A stretch of 64,000 nt of DNA from Amycolatopsis sp. FDAARGOS 1241 (GCF_016889705.1 NZ_CP069526.1:2232001-2296000), one strand, 5' to 3'. Positions 1-8,238 are shown, counted from the stretch's first letter. Notes: a model not told the origin generated them from the letters alone. Program-made: numbers and translations.

Positions 1-667
1 GCTTCTGCTGGTACAGCTCGGTTTCCGTCAGGCTGCGGCGCAACCACAGCCCGGCGAGCCCGAGCACACCGCCGATCAGGAACGGGATCCGCCAGCCGAA
101 CGACGCCAGCTGAGTCTTCTCCATCGTCCGCGCCAGCATGAACCCGAGCACGGTCGCGATCAGCACCGCGCCGCCCGTCGAGATGTAGAAAAACGCAGAG
201 TACCGCCCGCGCCGCTCACTCGGCGCGATCTCACCGAGGTACGCCGACGCGTTCGACACCTCACCACCCACCGACAGACCCTGGGCCACGCGCGCGATCA
301 GCAGCAGCGCCGGTGCCAGCCAGCCCACCTGGCCGAACGTCGGCAACACCCCGATCGCCAGCGACCCGCCCGCCATCAGCGCGATCGTCAGGATCATCGC
401 GGGCTTGCGCCCGCGCAGGTCCGCGAACCGCCCGAGCAGCAGCCCGCCCAGTGGCCGGAAGAAGAACGCGAGCGCATAGGTGGCGAACGTGTTGATCAGC
501 GCGAGCGCTTCGTTGCCCGACGGGAAGAACGCCCCGGCGAAGTAGATGCTGAACGTCGCGTAGATCGTCCAGTCGAACCACTCCAGCGCGTTGCCCATGC
601 TGGCGGCCACCAGCTTGCGCACCGGAAGCCGGTGGCGGGTCCCGCGCTCGGCTGCCACCTCGGTCAT
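1..667 (-). CDS. MFS transporter of the metabolite:H+ symporter (MHS) type, partial (C-terminus outside window)
   Basis: An inner-membrane secondary transporter of the proline/betaine/shikimate-like MHS branch of the major facilitator superfamily; the substrate cannot be told. The visible 222 residues start with a short basic tail and the family-typical first helix (NALEWFDWTIYATFS). The MFS signature between helices 2 and 3 is intact (GRFADLRGRKPAM), and the SVGGEVSNASAYLGE and ERRGRYSAF segments are also MHS-like. The ATG at 667 begins just before the helix 1 region. The gene runs off the left edge, so length and stop are unknown. Three 15-bp direct repeats lie 44-88 bp upstream. Confidence 0.85.
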   Translation of the reverse strand, partial: MTEVAAERGTRHRLPVRKLVAASMGNALEWFDWTIYATFSIYFAGAFFPSGNEALALINTFATYALAFFFRPLGGLLLGRFADLRGRKPAMILTIALMAGGSLAIGVLPTFGQVGWLAPALLLIARVAQGLSVGGEVSNASAYLGEIAPSERRGRYSAFFYISTGGAVLIATVLGFMLARTMEKTQLASFGWRIPFLIGGVLGLAGLWLRRSLTETELYQQK

Positions 668-710
668 CTCGGCCTCCCCTTCGCGACGGAACGCTCCGGC
701 GCTCTCACCT

Positions 711-755
711 GAGAACCGCGCACTCGAGAACCGTGCACCGGAGAACCGTGGCACT
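711..755. repeat. Three 15-bp tandem repeats upstream of the MFS gene, followed by a 10-bp palindrome
   Basis: GAGAACCG recurs at 711, 726 and 741, an exact 15-bp period; each copy continues with a GCAC-like end. The perfect palindrome GGTAGCTACC follows at 771-780. Both lie in the 196-bp gap between the MFS start and the recQ-like stop, so a regulator binding the MFS promoter is plausible. No regulator is assigned. Confidence 0.5.
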
Positions 756-863
756 GCCCGCCGCGGCGTGGGTAGCTACCGAAGTGCGTTCCTGTCCTGT
801 GAGGGATGACCGCGTTCCCGATCGTCCTCGCCGTTGGTGCGTTCGGCGCCGGCCGGGCGGCCG

Positions 864-2972
864 TCAGGACGTACTGGCCAGCGCGAAGGGCAACACCCCC
901 TTCGCGCCCGCCTTGCGCAGGAGGCGGGCCGCCAGCGTCATCGTCCAGCCGGTGTCGATGACGTCGTCGACGAGCAGGATCGGGCCGGGCGTCGTGGCGA
1001 CCCGGGCCGCCACCTCGCCGGGAAGCGCCAGCCGGCGCCACAGGTCCGCGAGCCGCTGCGCGCTGTTGGCCTGCCGGGGCGGCGGACCCGGCGATTCCAG
1101 CGCCCCGAGGTGCTCGAGCCGGCCGATGGCCGCGAGCCGGGCGGCGAGGCTCGACACGAGCTGCGGCCGCGTCGCCGACGGAATGGTCACGACCGCAGTC
1201 GGCCGCTCCGCCCACTGCCACGCCGCGAGCACCTTCACGCACGCCTGGAACACGGCTTCGGGTACCTCACCGTCGAGGGAGCCCGTCCCGACGAGTTCCC
1301 GCAACCGCCCGCCCCAGCCGACGTCGGTGAGCCGGCCGAGCGCCTGGCCCGGCTCGGCCTGGTCGCCGGTGGGGATGCGGCCCGACAGCGGCACGTCGAG
1401 CGACTTCATCCCGGTCGGCCACATCTTGCGCGGCGCGACCTCTACGCCCGGCCGGTCCAGCCGCTCGCGCGTCGCCCCGGCGACCTCTTCGGACACGCCC
1501 GTGTCCCAGTGGCGGCCGGTGCAGTTGTCGCACCGCCCGCACGGCGCGGCCTCCGGATCGTCGAGCTGGCGGCGCAGGTACTCCATGCGGCAGCCGGTGG
1601 TCGTGAGGTAGGCGAGCATCGCGTCCTGCTCGGCTTGCCGGGCTTTGGCGACGCGCGCATACCGCTCGCGGTCGTATTCCCACTGCTCGCCGGTGCTCTC
1701 CCAGCCACCGCGCACGCGCCGGACCGCACCGTCGACGTCGAGCACCTTAAGGACCATCTCCAGCCGCGAGCGCGACAGCTCTACCGTCGGCTCCAGTGCG
1801 GCTGTCGACAGTGGACGGTCGGCGTAGGCCAGCGAATTGAGCACTTGCGTCACCCGCAGCTCGTCGGGGAAGGCGAGCGAGCCGAAGTACGCCCAGATCG
1901 CCTTGTCCTCGCGCCCGGGCAGCAGCACGACCTCCGCGCGCTCGACCCCCCGGCCCGCGCGCCCGACTTGCTGGTAGTACGCGATCGGCGACGACGGCGC
2001 ACCGAGGTGCACCACGAACCCGAGGTCGGGCTTGTCGAAGCCCATGCCGAGCGCCGATGTCGCCACGAGCGCCTTGACCCGGTTGGCCAGCAGGTCGTCC
2101 TCCGCCGCCTGCCGGTCGGCCGGATCGGTCTTGCCCGTGTACGCCGCGACCTCGTACCCGCGGTCGCGCAGCAGCGAGGTGACGTCGTGGGCCGCCGCCA
2201 CGGTGAGGGTGTAGATGATGCCGGAGCCGGGCAGCTCGGCCAGGTGCTCGGCGAGCCAGGCCAGCCGTGCCTGGTCCGACGGCAGCTCGGCCACGGCAAG
2301 CCGCAGGCTTTCGCGGTCGAGCGGCCCGCGCAGGACGAGCGTGTCGCCGCCCGTGCCGATGCCCAGCTGGTCGGCGACGTCGGTGGCTACTCGGTCGTTG
2401 GCCGTCGCGGTCGTGGCGAGCACCGGCACGCCGTCGGGCAGATCGCCCAGCAGCGTGCGCAGCCGGCGGTAGTCGGGCCGGAAGTCGTGCCCCCAGTCGG
2501 AGATGCAGTGCGCCTCGTCGACCACGAGCAGGCCGGCGGTCGCGGTGAGCTTCGGCAGCACCGTGTCGCGGAAGTCCGGGTTGTTGAGCCGCTCGGGGCT
2601 CACCAGCAGCACGTCGACGTCGCCGGCGGTGACCGACGCCTGCACCTCGTCCCATTCCTGCGGGTTGGCGGAGTTGATGGTCGCCGCGTGGATCCCGGCG
2701 CGCGCGGCCGCCGAGATCTGGTTGCGCATGAGCGCCAGCAGGGGCGAGACGATGACCGTCGGGCCGGCTCCTCGCTCGCGCAGCAGGGCTGTGGCCAGGA
2801 AGTACACGGCCGACTTGCCCCACCCGGTGCGCTGCACGACGAGCGCGCGCCGGTGGTGCGCGACCAGGGCTTCGATCGCCGTCCACTGGTCCTCGCGCAG
2901 GGTCGCGGTGTCTCCGGCGAGCGACCGCAGCAGGGTCTCGGCGCGTTCGCGAAGGGCTTCGGTGGTGTCCAC
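864..2972 (-). CDS. RecQ-family ATP-dependent DNA helicase with C-terminal phosphoribosyltransferase domain
   Basis: 702 residues from a GTG at 2972. The first half is a superfamily 2 RecQ helicase: Walker A-like RTGWGKS near residue 50, DEAH box (LLVVDEAHCISDWGHDFRPD) near 150, and helicase C with YYQQVGRAGRG near 340. A RecQ-type Cys cluster (CRMEYLRRQL, then CGRCDNC) sits near 470. After about residue 550 the RecQ fold ends. The C-terminal part carries a PRPP-binding loop, ILLVDDVIDTGWT, as in ComF-like phosphoribosyltransferases. Family knowledge gives 3'-5' unwinding in DNA repair; the role of the second domain is unknown. I recall similar fusions in other actinobacteria. It is not the short RecQ with HRDC domains. 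Confidence 0.88.
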   Translation of the reverse strand: MDTTEALRERAETLLRSLAGDTATLREDQWTAIEALVAHHRRALVVQRTGWGKSAVYFLATALLRERGAGPTVIVSPLLALMRNQISAAARAGIHAATINSANPQEWDEVQASVTAGDVDVLLVSPERLNNPDFRDTVLPKLTATAGLLVVDEAHCISDWGHDFRPDYRRLRTLLGDLPDGVPVLATTATANDRVATDVADQLGIGTGGDTLVLRGPLDRESLRLAVAELPSDQARLAWLAEHLAELPGSGIIYTLTVAAAHDVTSLLRDRGYEVAAYTGKTDPADRQAAEDDLLANRVKALVATSALGMGFDKPDLGFVVHLGAPSSPIAYYQQVGRAGRGVERAEVVLLPGREDKAIWAYFGSLAFPDELRVTQVLNSLAYADRPLSTAALEPTVELSRSRLEMVLKVLDVDGAVRRVRGGWESTGEQWEYDRERYARVAKARQAEQDAMLAYLTTTGCRMEYLRRQLDDPEAAPCGRCDNCTGRHWDTGVSEEVAGATRERLDRPGVEVAPRKMWPTGMKSLDVPLSGRIPTGDQAEPGQALGRLTDVGWGGRLRELVGTGSLDGEVPEAVFQACVKVLAAWQWAERPTAVVTIPSATRPQLVSSLAARLAAIGRLEHLGALESPGPPPRQANSAQRLADLWRRLALPGEVAARVATTPGPILLVDDVIDTGWTMTLAARLLRKAGAKGVLPFALASTS

Positions 2973-3018
2973 GCTCCCGGTCTACCTCATGGTGCCGACA
3001 GAACGGGAGCCGGACGAG

Positions 3019-3041
3019 GTGCGAACGGATCGTTCGCACCG
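3019..3041. promoter_or_regulatory. Perfect 10-bp inverted repeat upstream of the recQ-like gene
   Basis: Arms GGTGCGAACG and CGTTCGCACC are separated by GAT, 47 bp upstream of the helicase start. It resembles a dimeric regulator operator. The inner GAAC/GTTC halves are five bases apart, so it does not fit the actinobacterial LexA box, which has four. Confidence 0.5.
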
Positions 3042-3056
3042 TGATACGCATAGTGA

Positions 3057-3072
3057 TGTGAGTCACGTCACA
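3057..3072. promoter_or_regulatory. Candidate CRP-family binding site (TGTGA-N6-TCACA)
   Basis: TGTGAGTCACGTCACA matches the two-fold CRP consensus TGTGA-N6-TCACA exactly. It lies 85 bp upstream of the recQ-like start and about 300 bp upstream of nadD. It could act on the minus-strand gene. No binding has been shown. Confidence 0.5.
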
Positions 3073-3148
3073 AATGGACTCGCGTAAGGCGTCCCGCGCC
3101 CGCGACTCCCTCCCGCGACCGGTCCCTCGCGGGGGAGGTGACGGGTTG

Positions 3149-3226
3149 CCCGGCGGGGCCCCCTCGCCCGCCGGGGTGTGGCGCGCGGGCCGGCCTCCAC
3201 AGGGGGAGCGGGGAGAGGCCGGCCCG
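3149..3226. promoter_or_regulatory. Two consecutive GC-rich hairpins in the 395-bp recQ-nadD gap
   Basis: Hairpin 1 pairs CCCGGCGGG (3149-3157) with CCCGCCGGG (3167-3175) over a 9-nt loop. Hairpin 2 pairs CGGGCCGGCCTC (3186-3197) with GAGGCCGGCCCG (3215-3226) over a 17-nt loop. Neither is followed by a T-run. The 2973-3367 gap holds these hairpins, the inverted repeat, the CRP-like site and a -10-like TAGGCT at 3354-3359. I see no gene in it. Confidence 0.45.
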
Positions 3227-3367
3227 TGCCCCACGCGAACCCGCGCGGCGCCTCCGCGTCCGAGCGCCGGTCCACCGGTGCCGGCCGACGGCCACAAAAG
3301 CTGAGTTACGCACGTCGCAGCCCGAACGGGGGGCCCTCGCCCGATTGCGCGTATAGGCTCACCGGCT

Positions 3368-3967
3368 ATGTCACCACGCCGGATCGGGGTCATGGGCGGC
3401 ACGTTCGACCCCGTGCACCACGGTCACCTCGTCGCGGCCAGCGAGGTGCAGTCGCGCTTCGCGCTCGACGAGGTCATCTTCGTGCCCACCGGCCAGCCGT
3501 GGCAGAAGTCCGACCGGCGCGTCACCCGTGCCGAGGACCGCTACCTCATGACGGTCATCGCCACCGCGTCCAACCCGGTGTTCTCCGTGAGCCGCGTCGA
3601 CATCGACCGCGGCGGGCAGACCTACACCGTCGACACGCTCCGGGACCTGCACGAGGAGTACCCGGACGACCAGCTGTTCTTCATCACCGGCGCCGATGCG
3701 CTCGAGCAGATCCTCACCTGGCACAAGGCCGACGAGCTGTTCGACTTCGCGCACTTCATCGGCGTCACGCGCCCCGGCTACCGGCTCAACTCCCACCACC
3801 TGCCGAGCGGCAAGGTCAGTCTCGTCGAGGTCACGGCGATGGCGATCTCGTCCACGGGGTGCCGCGAGCGCGTGGAACGCGGCGAGCCCGTCTGGTACCT
3901 CGTGCCCGACGGCGTGGTCCGTTACATCGCGAAGAAGGACCTGTACCGCAAAGACAGAGGTGAGTGA
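3368..3967 (+). CDS. nadD: Nicotinate-nucleotide adenylyltransferase
   Basis: Adenylates nicotinate mononucleotide to deamido-NAD in NAD synthesis; cytosolic. The 199-aa length is typical. The nucleotidyltransferase signature is at the N-terminus ([18 protein letters not shown], with HxGH), and the [10 protein letters not shown] motif near residue 160 is the C-terminal ISSTxxR signature. A TAGGCT box 8 nt before the ATG suggests a leaderless transcript. It opens the nadD-rsfS-gpgP-octT-degV run, the same order I recall in mycobacteria. Confidence 0.96.
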   Translation: MSPRRIGVMGGTFDPVHHGHLVAASEVQSRFALDEVIFVPTGQPWQKSDRRVTRAEDRYLMTVIATASNPVFSVSRVDIDRGGQTYTVDTLRDLHEEYPDDQLFFITGADALEQILTWHKADELFDFAHFIGVTRPGYRLNSHHLPSGKVSLVEVTAMAISSTGCRERVERGEPVWYLVPDGVVRYIAKKDLYRKDRGE

Positions 3968-4012
3968 CCGGGTACCCTCGTGCGGGCGAACCCCGAACCC
4001 TGAAGGAGCACT

Positions 4013-4432
4013 GTGGTAGCGACGTCCGAGGCACGAGAGCTGGCCGTGGCGGCCGCGCACGCGGCAGCCGACAAGCTGGCCAGTGACGTGGTCGTGCTGG
4101 ACGTGTCCGATCAGCTCGTGATCACCGACGCCTTCGTGATCGCGTCCGCGCCCAACGAGCGGCAGGTCGGTGCGATCGTCGACAACGTCGAGGAGAAGCT
4201 GCGCATCGGCGGCCACAAGCCGGTCCGCCGCGAAGGCGCCCGCGAGGGCCGTTGGGTGCTGCTCGACTACGTCGACGTGGTCGTCCACGTGCAGCACCAG
4301 GAAGAGCGCTCGTTCTACGGCCTCGAGCGGCTGTGGAAGGACTGCCCGCGCATCGAGGTCGAGGGACTCGAGCCCGCCGCGGCGGCCGAGTCGGACGGCG
4401 GTGCGGACGGCGCGGACGGCCAGGACGCGTGA
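4013..4432 (+). CDS. rsfS: Ribosomal silencing factor RsfS
   Basis: Binds ribosomal protein uL14 and blocks joining of subunits when nutrients are scarce (family knowledge). 139 aa from a GTG at 4013 with AAGGAG 4 nt upstream. The core (KLASDVVVLDVSDQLVITDAFV through WVLLDYVDVVVHV) is a complete RsfS domain, including the conserved RREG and WVLLDY motifs. The last 20 residues are a Glu/Asp/Gly/Ala-rich tail. The TGA overlaps the gpgP GTG by 3 of 4 bases, so translation is probably coupled. Confidence 0.96.
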   Translation: MVATSEARELAVAAAHAAADKLASDVVVLDVSDQLVITDAFVIASAPNERQVGAIVDNVEEKLRIGGHKPVRREGAREGRWVLLDYVDVVVHVQHQEERSFYGLERLWKDCPRIEVEGLEPAAAAESDGGADGADGQDA

Positions 4433-5043
4433 GCCTGAAGCGGCTGCTGCTCTGGCGGCACGGCGAAACGGACTACAACGCCGCCGGCCGCATGCAGGGA
4501 CACCTGGACTCCGCGCTGACCCCGGTCGGCTGGAACCAGGCCCGCTTCGCCGTTCCCGCGCTCGCGCGGTTCTCCCCAGATCTGGTGATCGCCTCGGACC
4601 TGCACCGCGCGACCGACACCGCCACCGTGCTCACCGAGGCGATCGGCGTGCCGCTGCGCATCGACAAACGCCTGCGCGAAACGCACCTCGGCGAGTGGCA
4701 GGGCATGACCGGCCCGGAGGTGGACGCCGCCTACCCCGGTGAGCGCGACAAGTGGCGCACCGACGCCGCGTGGGCCCCGCCCGGCGGCGAGTCCCGCGTG
4801 GACGTCGCCGAGCGCGCGAGCGAGGTCGTGAACGACCTGCTGCAGCCCAACTCCGAGGCGGGCGAATCCGTGCTGCTCGCTTCTCACGGTGGCCTGATCG
4901 TCGCGCTCACGGCGAAGCTGCTCGGCCTGCCCGTCGAGATCTGGCCCTCGCTCGGCGGCATCATGAACTGCCACTGGGTCGAGTTCGGCCGCCGCGGCGG
5001 CACGTGGCGGCTCCACGCGTACAACGCGGGGATCACCGGCTGA
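4429..5043 (+). CDS. gpgP: Histidine phosphatase, glucosyl-3-phosphoglycerate phosphatase type
   Basis: 204 aa. The phosphatase signature LLLWRHGETDYN is at residues 6-17, with the second catalytic His in VLLASHGGLI. The GTG at 4429 was chosen because it overlaps the rsfS stop and places the RHG motif at the normal distance. By family and by position between rsfS and octT it corresponds to mycobacterial GpgP (Rv2419c). GpgP dephosphorylates glucosyl-3-phosphoglycerate to glucosylglycerate, the primer of methylglucose lipopolysaccharides. Without the context it could only be called a phosphoglycerate-mutase-like phosphatase. Confidence 0.85.
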   Translation: MSLKRLLLWRHGETDYNAAGRMQGHLDSALTPVGWNQARFAVPALARFSPDLVIASDLHRATDTATVLTEAIGVPLRIDKRLRETHLGEWQGMTGPEVDAAYPGERDKWRTDAAWAPPGGESRVDVAERASEVVNDLLQPNSEAGESVLLASHGGLIVALTAKLLGLPVEIWPSLGGIMNCHWVEFGRRGGTWRLHAYNAGITG

Positions 5044-5046
5044 TCG

Positions 5047-5775
5047 ATGGGCCCGCACGTGCTCGTCTTCGGTGACTCGCTGAGCTTCCACGGTCCCGGA
5101 GGTCCCTGCCCCGCGGACGAACCGCGCCTGTGGCCCAACGTCACCGCCGGCGCGCTCGGCGGCCGCGCCGACCTCGTCGCCGGTATCGGCTGGACCGCGC
5201 GCGACGCGTGGTGGTCGCTCACCGGCGACCCGCGCGTCTGGGCCGACCTGCACCACGTCGACGCCGTCGTGCTCGCCGTCGGCAGCATGGACACCCTCCC
5301 GTCGCCCCTGCCGACGTACCTGCGGACCGGTCTGCGCTACCTCCGGCCCGACGGCTTCCGCCGCTCCGTGCGCGCCGCCTACCTCGCCGCCCAGCCCCGG
5401 CTTTCGGTCGCCTTCCGCGGCCGCCCCGCGGTACTGCCCGCGAAGCTCACCGTGCACCACCTCGACCTCGCCGTGGAGGCGTTGCGTGTGCTGCGCCCCG
5501 AGCTGCCGATCTTCGGCGTGCTCCCGTCGGTGCACCGCGCCGGCTCCTACGGCGGCGTGCACTCCGCCCGGCCAGGTGCCGCCGCGGCGACGGCCGCGTG
5601 GGCCGCGCGCGCTGCCGTGCCCCTGCTCGACCTCGCCGCCGTCGTGGGCGACCACGTGCTCAGCGGCGCCGGCAATCCGGACGGCATGCACTGGGGCTGG
5701 GCGGGCCACGAAGCCGTGGGCCACGCCATGGCGGAGCTGATGACGCCGGCTTTGCACCCTGGCGACGTAGGCTGA
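5047..5775 (+). CDS. octT: SGNH-type acyltransferase, probable diglucosylglycerate octanoyltransferase
   Basis: 242 aa, starting 3 bp after gpgP. The SGNH fold is marked by the GDS block with the nucleophilic Ser (VLVFGDSLSF, residues 5-14) and the C-terminal GNPDGMHWGW block carrying the Asp and His. In mycobacteria the gene directly after gpgP is OctT (Rv2418c), which moves octanoate onto diglucosylglycerate, an early step in methylglucose lipopolysaccharide synthesis. The assignment rests on that gene order plus the SGNH motifs. Confidence 0.8.
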   Translation: MGPHVLVFGDSLSFHGPGGPCPADEPRLWPNVTAGALGGRADLVAGIGWTARDAWWSLTGDPRVWADLHHVDAVVLAVGSMDTLPSPLPTYLRTGLRYLRPDGFRRSVRAAYLAAQPRLSVAFRGRPAVLPAKLTVHHLDLAVEALRVLRPELPIFGVLPSVHRAGSYGGVHSARPGAAAATAAWAARAAVPLLDLAAVVGDHVLSGAGNPDGMHWGWAGHEAVGHAMAELMTPALHPGDVG

Positions 5776-5779
5776 CGGC

Positions 5780-6628
5780 GTGTCGGTCGCTGTGGTCACG
5801 GACTCCACCGCCCACCTGCCGGAGGGATTCGCCGACCGGCACTCGGTGCGGGTGGTGCCCCTGCACGTCCTCGTCGACGGCGCAGTCTCCTACGACGGCA
5901 CCGACATGGGCCCCGCCGCGCTCGCCGAAGCGCTGGGGGAGCGCAAGATCGTCACCACCTCCCGGCCCACGCCCGCCGAATTCGCGACGGTCTTCCGCGC
6001 CGCCCTCGACGAGGGCGCCGACTCGATCGTCTCCGTGCACCTGTCCAAACAGCTCTCCGGCACCTGGGAAGCCGCGGTGCTCGCCGCCCAAGAGGTTGGT
6101 CAGGACCTCGTCCGCGTCGTCGACTCGCGCACCACGGCGATGGGCCTCGGCTTCGCCGCGCTCCACGCCGCCGTGGCCGCCGCCGCGGGCAAGTCACCCG
6201 CCGATGTCGAGGCCGCTGCCGTCGCCGCCGCCCGCAGGTCCTCCACGCTCTTCGTGGTCGAGACCCTCGAGCACCTCCGCCGAGGCGGCCGCATCGGCCC
6301 CGCCGCCGCGCTGCTCGGCACCGCGCTCGCCGTCAAGCCGGTGCTGCACATGTCCGAAGGGCGCATCCTTCCGCTGGAAAAGGTGCGGACCATGAACCGC
6401 GCCATGGCCCGCCTGGTCGAGCTCGCCGTGGAGGCCGCCGGCGAGGGGCCCGTCGAGCTCGCCGTGCACCACCTCGCCTCGCCGGAACGCGCGGTCGAGC
6501 TCGCCAACCGTCTGGAGGAAGCCGTTCCCGGCTGCGAGGGCGGCTGCGTGGTCTCCGAACTCGGCGCCGTGATCGGCGCCCACACCGGGCCGGGTGTGCT
6601 CGGCGTGGTCGTGCAACGCGCGGGCTGA
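5780..6628 (+). CDS. DegV family fatty-acid-binding protein
   Basis: 282 aa. DegV proteins bind a fatty acid and, in firmicutes, feed a fatty acid kinase; the actinobacterial role is less clear. The N-terminal domain begins VAVVTDSTAHLPEGF and has the TSRPTPAEF motif that holds the carboxylate. The C-terminal half includes SRTTAMGLG, ETLEHLRRGGRIG and VKPVLHMSEGRI, all typical. The GTG at 5780 follows octT by 4 bp, and a TAGGCT box 6 nt upstream suggests an extra internal leaderless promoter. The position after octT matches the order recalled from mycobacteria. Confidence 0.92.
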   Translation: MSVAVVTDSTAHLPEGFADRHSVRVVPLHVLVDGAVSYDGTDMGPAALAEALGERKIVTTSRPTPAEFATVFRAALDEGADSIVSVHLSKQLSGTWEAAVLAAQEVGQDLVRVVDSRTTAMGLGFAALHAAVAAAAGKSPADVEAAAVAAARRSSTLFVVETLEHLRRGGRIGPAAALLGTALAVKPVLHMSEGRILPLEKVRTMNRAMARLVELAVEAAGEGPVELAVHHLASPERAVELANRLEEAVPGCEGGCVVSELGAVIGAHTGPGVLGVVVQRAG

Positions 6629-6734
6629 GCCGGCTGCATCCGCCGCGCCGGCGTGATCGTCTGGTGCGCACCACAGCGTTTCCGGCCCGAGCACCGAGCT
6701 TCCTGATCCGGCAAGGAATCCCGAGCCGGCCGCG

Positions 6735-7305
6735 TCAGTTCCGCCCGGTCGTGAAGCCCGCGAGGAACAACTCCAGCCACCGTGCCCGCACCGCGGGTTC
6801 GACGTCCGTCGGCGCTGTCCGGAGGAGCAGGTGGAAGTCGTCCGCCGTCACGTCGTCGCGAAGGCGGCCGTCGCGTTGCGCGGCCTCGCTCAGGCGGTCA
6901 TCGCGGACCGGCTGCGGCTCTCCTGATCGGGCGTCAGGTACTCGGCGCCGACGTCCTGCGCCGCCGCCTTCACCGCCCGTTCCGCGGCGGCCGCCTCCAC
7001 GATGTGGCTCACCAGAGCCGAGATCTCGCTCACCGCGTCGGCCCCACCGGCCACTCGCACCGCTGACGCCTCGACGGCTTCGGTGAGCACTTCGCTGTGC
7101 TCGCCGATCACCGCCGTGACGAGGCCGGTTTTCGTCGGGAAGTGGCGGTAGAGCGTGCCGACGGCGCCCCCCGCGGCCTCGGCGATCGTGTCCATCGTGA
7201 CATCGGGACATCGGGGCCGAGCCGGGTGATCTGGTCCCGCGCCGCGGCGAGGATCTTCGTGCGGTTGCGCACCGCGTCGGCGCGCGGCGGGCGGGACGGT
7301 TCCAT
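6735..7305 (-). pseudogene. TetR-family regulator, broken by two frameshifts
   Basis: The pieces of one TetR protein are spread over three frames. The ATG at 7305 begins MEPSRPPRADAVRNRTKI and runs to GPDVPM. The recognition region (MDTIAEAAGGAVGTLYRHF) continues only in a second frame. The junction near 7195-7203 contains an apparent 8-bp insertion (TCACGATG after CCGATG). The C-terminal ligand domain, ending LELFLAGFTTGRN, lies in the third frame after another break near 6900-6915. Sequencing error is possible but the neighbours are also damaged. The intact gene would have been about 190 aa and sat 13 bp after the adjacent SDR remnant. Confidence 0.8.
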
Positions 7306-7318
7306 CGGCTCTCCGGGA

Positions 7319-7769
7319 TCAGCTCGCGACGGCCCTCGGGATCAGGGCGTCGAAGGCTCGGCCGGGCAGGACCCGGCGCAGGAAGATCAGGGGCTTCGCG
7401 CCGAAACCCGCGGCGTAGTGCGTTCATGGCCGACGTGAGGTGGCAGCCTTCGAGACGGTCTTCGCGATCACCGCCGGCTGCGACATCAGCCGAGCGTTGA
7501 CGCCTGAGGTCATTCCCTTCGCGAGTTTCCCCGCCACGTCCTGGTACGGACCTTCGCCCGAGACCTCCAAGAGGTGCCGCATCGCGGTGTCGCCCAACTC
7601 TGCGGCGATCCCGCCGGGCACGACCACGACCACGTCGATCCCGAAGGGCGGCACCTCCATCCGCAGCACGTCGGGCAACCCCTCCAGCGCGAACTTCGTG
7701 CCGTGGTACCACGCGCCCATCGGGGTGTGGATCTTGCCGCCCATCGAGGAGATGCTCACGATCCGACCG
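7319..7769 (-). pseudogene. Short-chain dehydrogenase, C-terminal remnant with a premature stop
   Basis: Only the second half of an SDR remains: the Ser-containing GRIVSISSMGGK strand, the active-site YHGTK motif, and the downstream helix. The Rossmann N-terminus is missing; the reading frame runs instead straight into the end of the SnoaL-like gene, which implies a deletion near 7765. The frame ends at an early TGA (7424-7426). Translation beyond that stop continues in the same frame as a normal SDR tail (YAAGFGAKPLIFLRRVLPG) up to a TGA at 7319, so a CGA-to-TGA change is likely. Confidence 0.8.
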
Positions 7770-8142
7770 CAAACGAGTGGTGCTCGTGCGTCACCACCCA
7801 CCGGCCGCGCTCCTTGCGCAGGCCGATCGTGAGCCGCAGCCGCTGCTCCGGCGGGTCGTTCGGTGTGCCGCACCAAAGCAACGCCCAGGCGAAGGCCACG
7901 TCGTCGCCGGCCGTCACGTCCAGTTCGAGGATCGTGAACGTCGCCCCCTCCCGCTGCCACACGAAGAAAGGCGGCCACGTCTCGCGGTACGCGTCGATCC
8001 CGCGCACGCCTTCGTGCGGTGGCGCGACGTCGAACATGACGATGTCGTCGGAGTGATCGGCGAGCACGCCGCCGAGATCTCCCGTGTGGACGGCACTGGC
8101 CCAGCTCTCGATCACGGTGCGGATGTCGGACTCGTCGCTCAT
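7756..8142 (-). CDS. SnoaL-like (NTF2 fold) domain protein
   Basis: 128 aa with the cone-shaped NTF2/SnoaL pattern: IRTVIESWASAVHTGD, then DHSDDIVMFDVAPP, an aromatic core (YRETWPPFFVW) and GRWVVTHEHHSF near the end. Such proteins act as small-molecule isomerases, hydrolases or ligand binders; the substrate is unknown. The reading frame closes just after the last beta strand, at the point where the SDR remnant begins, so a few C-terminal residues have probably been replaced by the deletion. It may still be expressed. Confidence 0.65.
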   Translation of the reverse strand: MSDESDIRTVIESWASAVHTGDLGGVLADHSDDIVMFDVAPPHEGVRGIDAYRETWPPFFVWQREGATFTILELDVTAGDDVAFAWALLWCGTPNDPPEQRLRLTIGLRKERGRWVVTHEHHSFAVGS

Positions 8143-8238
8143 GGTGGTTCCCCCTCGGGTCGCTCTGGCGCGGTGATGGCGGCCAGCATGGCACCGCGGC
8201 CCGACCGGAACCGTCGATCGAGGGCTCCGGACGGGCAG

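Noticed and set aside
3019..3041. LexA (SOS) box upstream of the recQ-like gene
   Set aside because: The GAAC and GTTC halves are separated by five bases, while the actinobacterial LexA box needs four.
834..3044. 736-aa plus-strand open frame opposite the recQ-like gene
   Set aside because: Composition is Arg/Pro/His-rich with no domain; it is the antisense shadow of a clear helicase gene.
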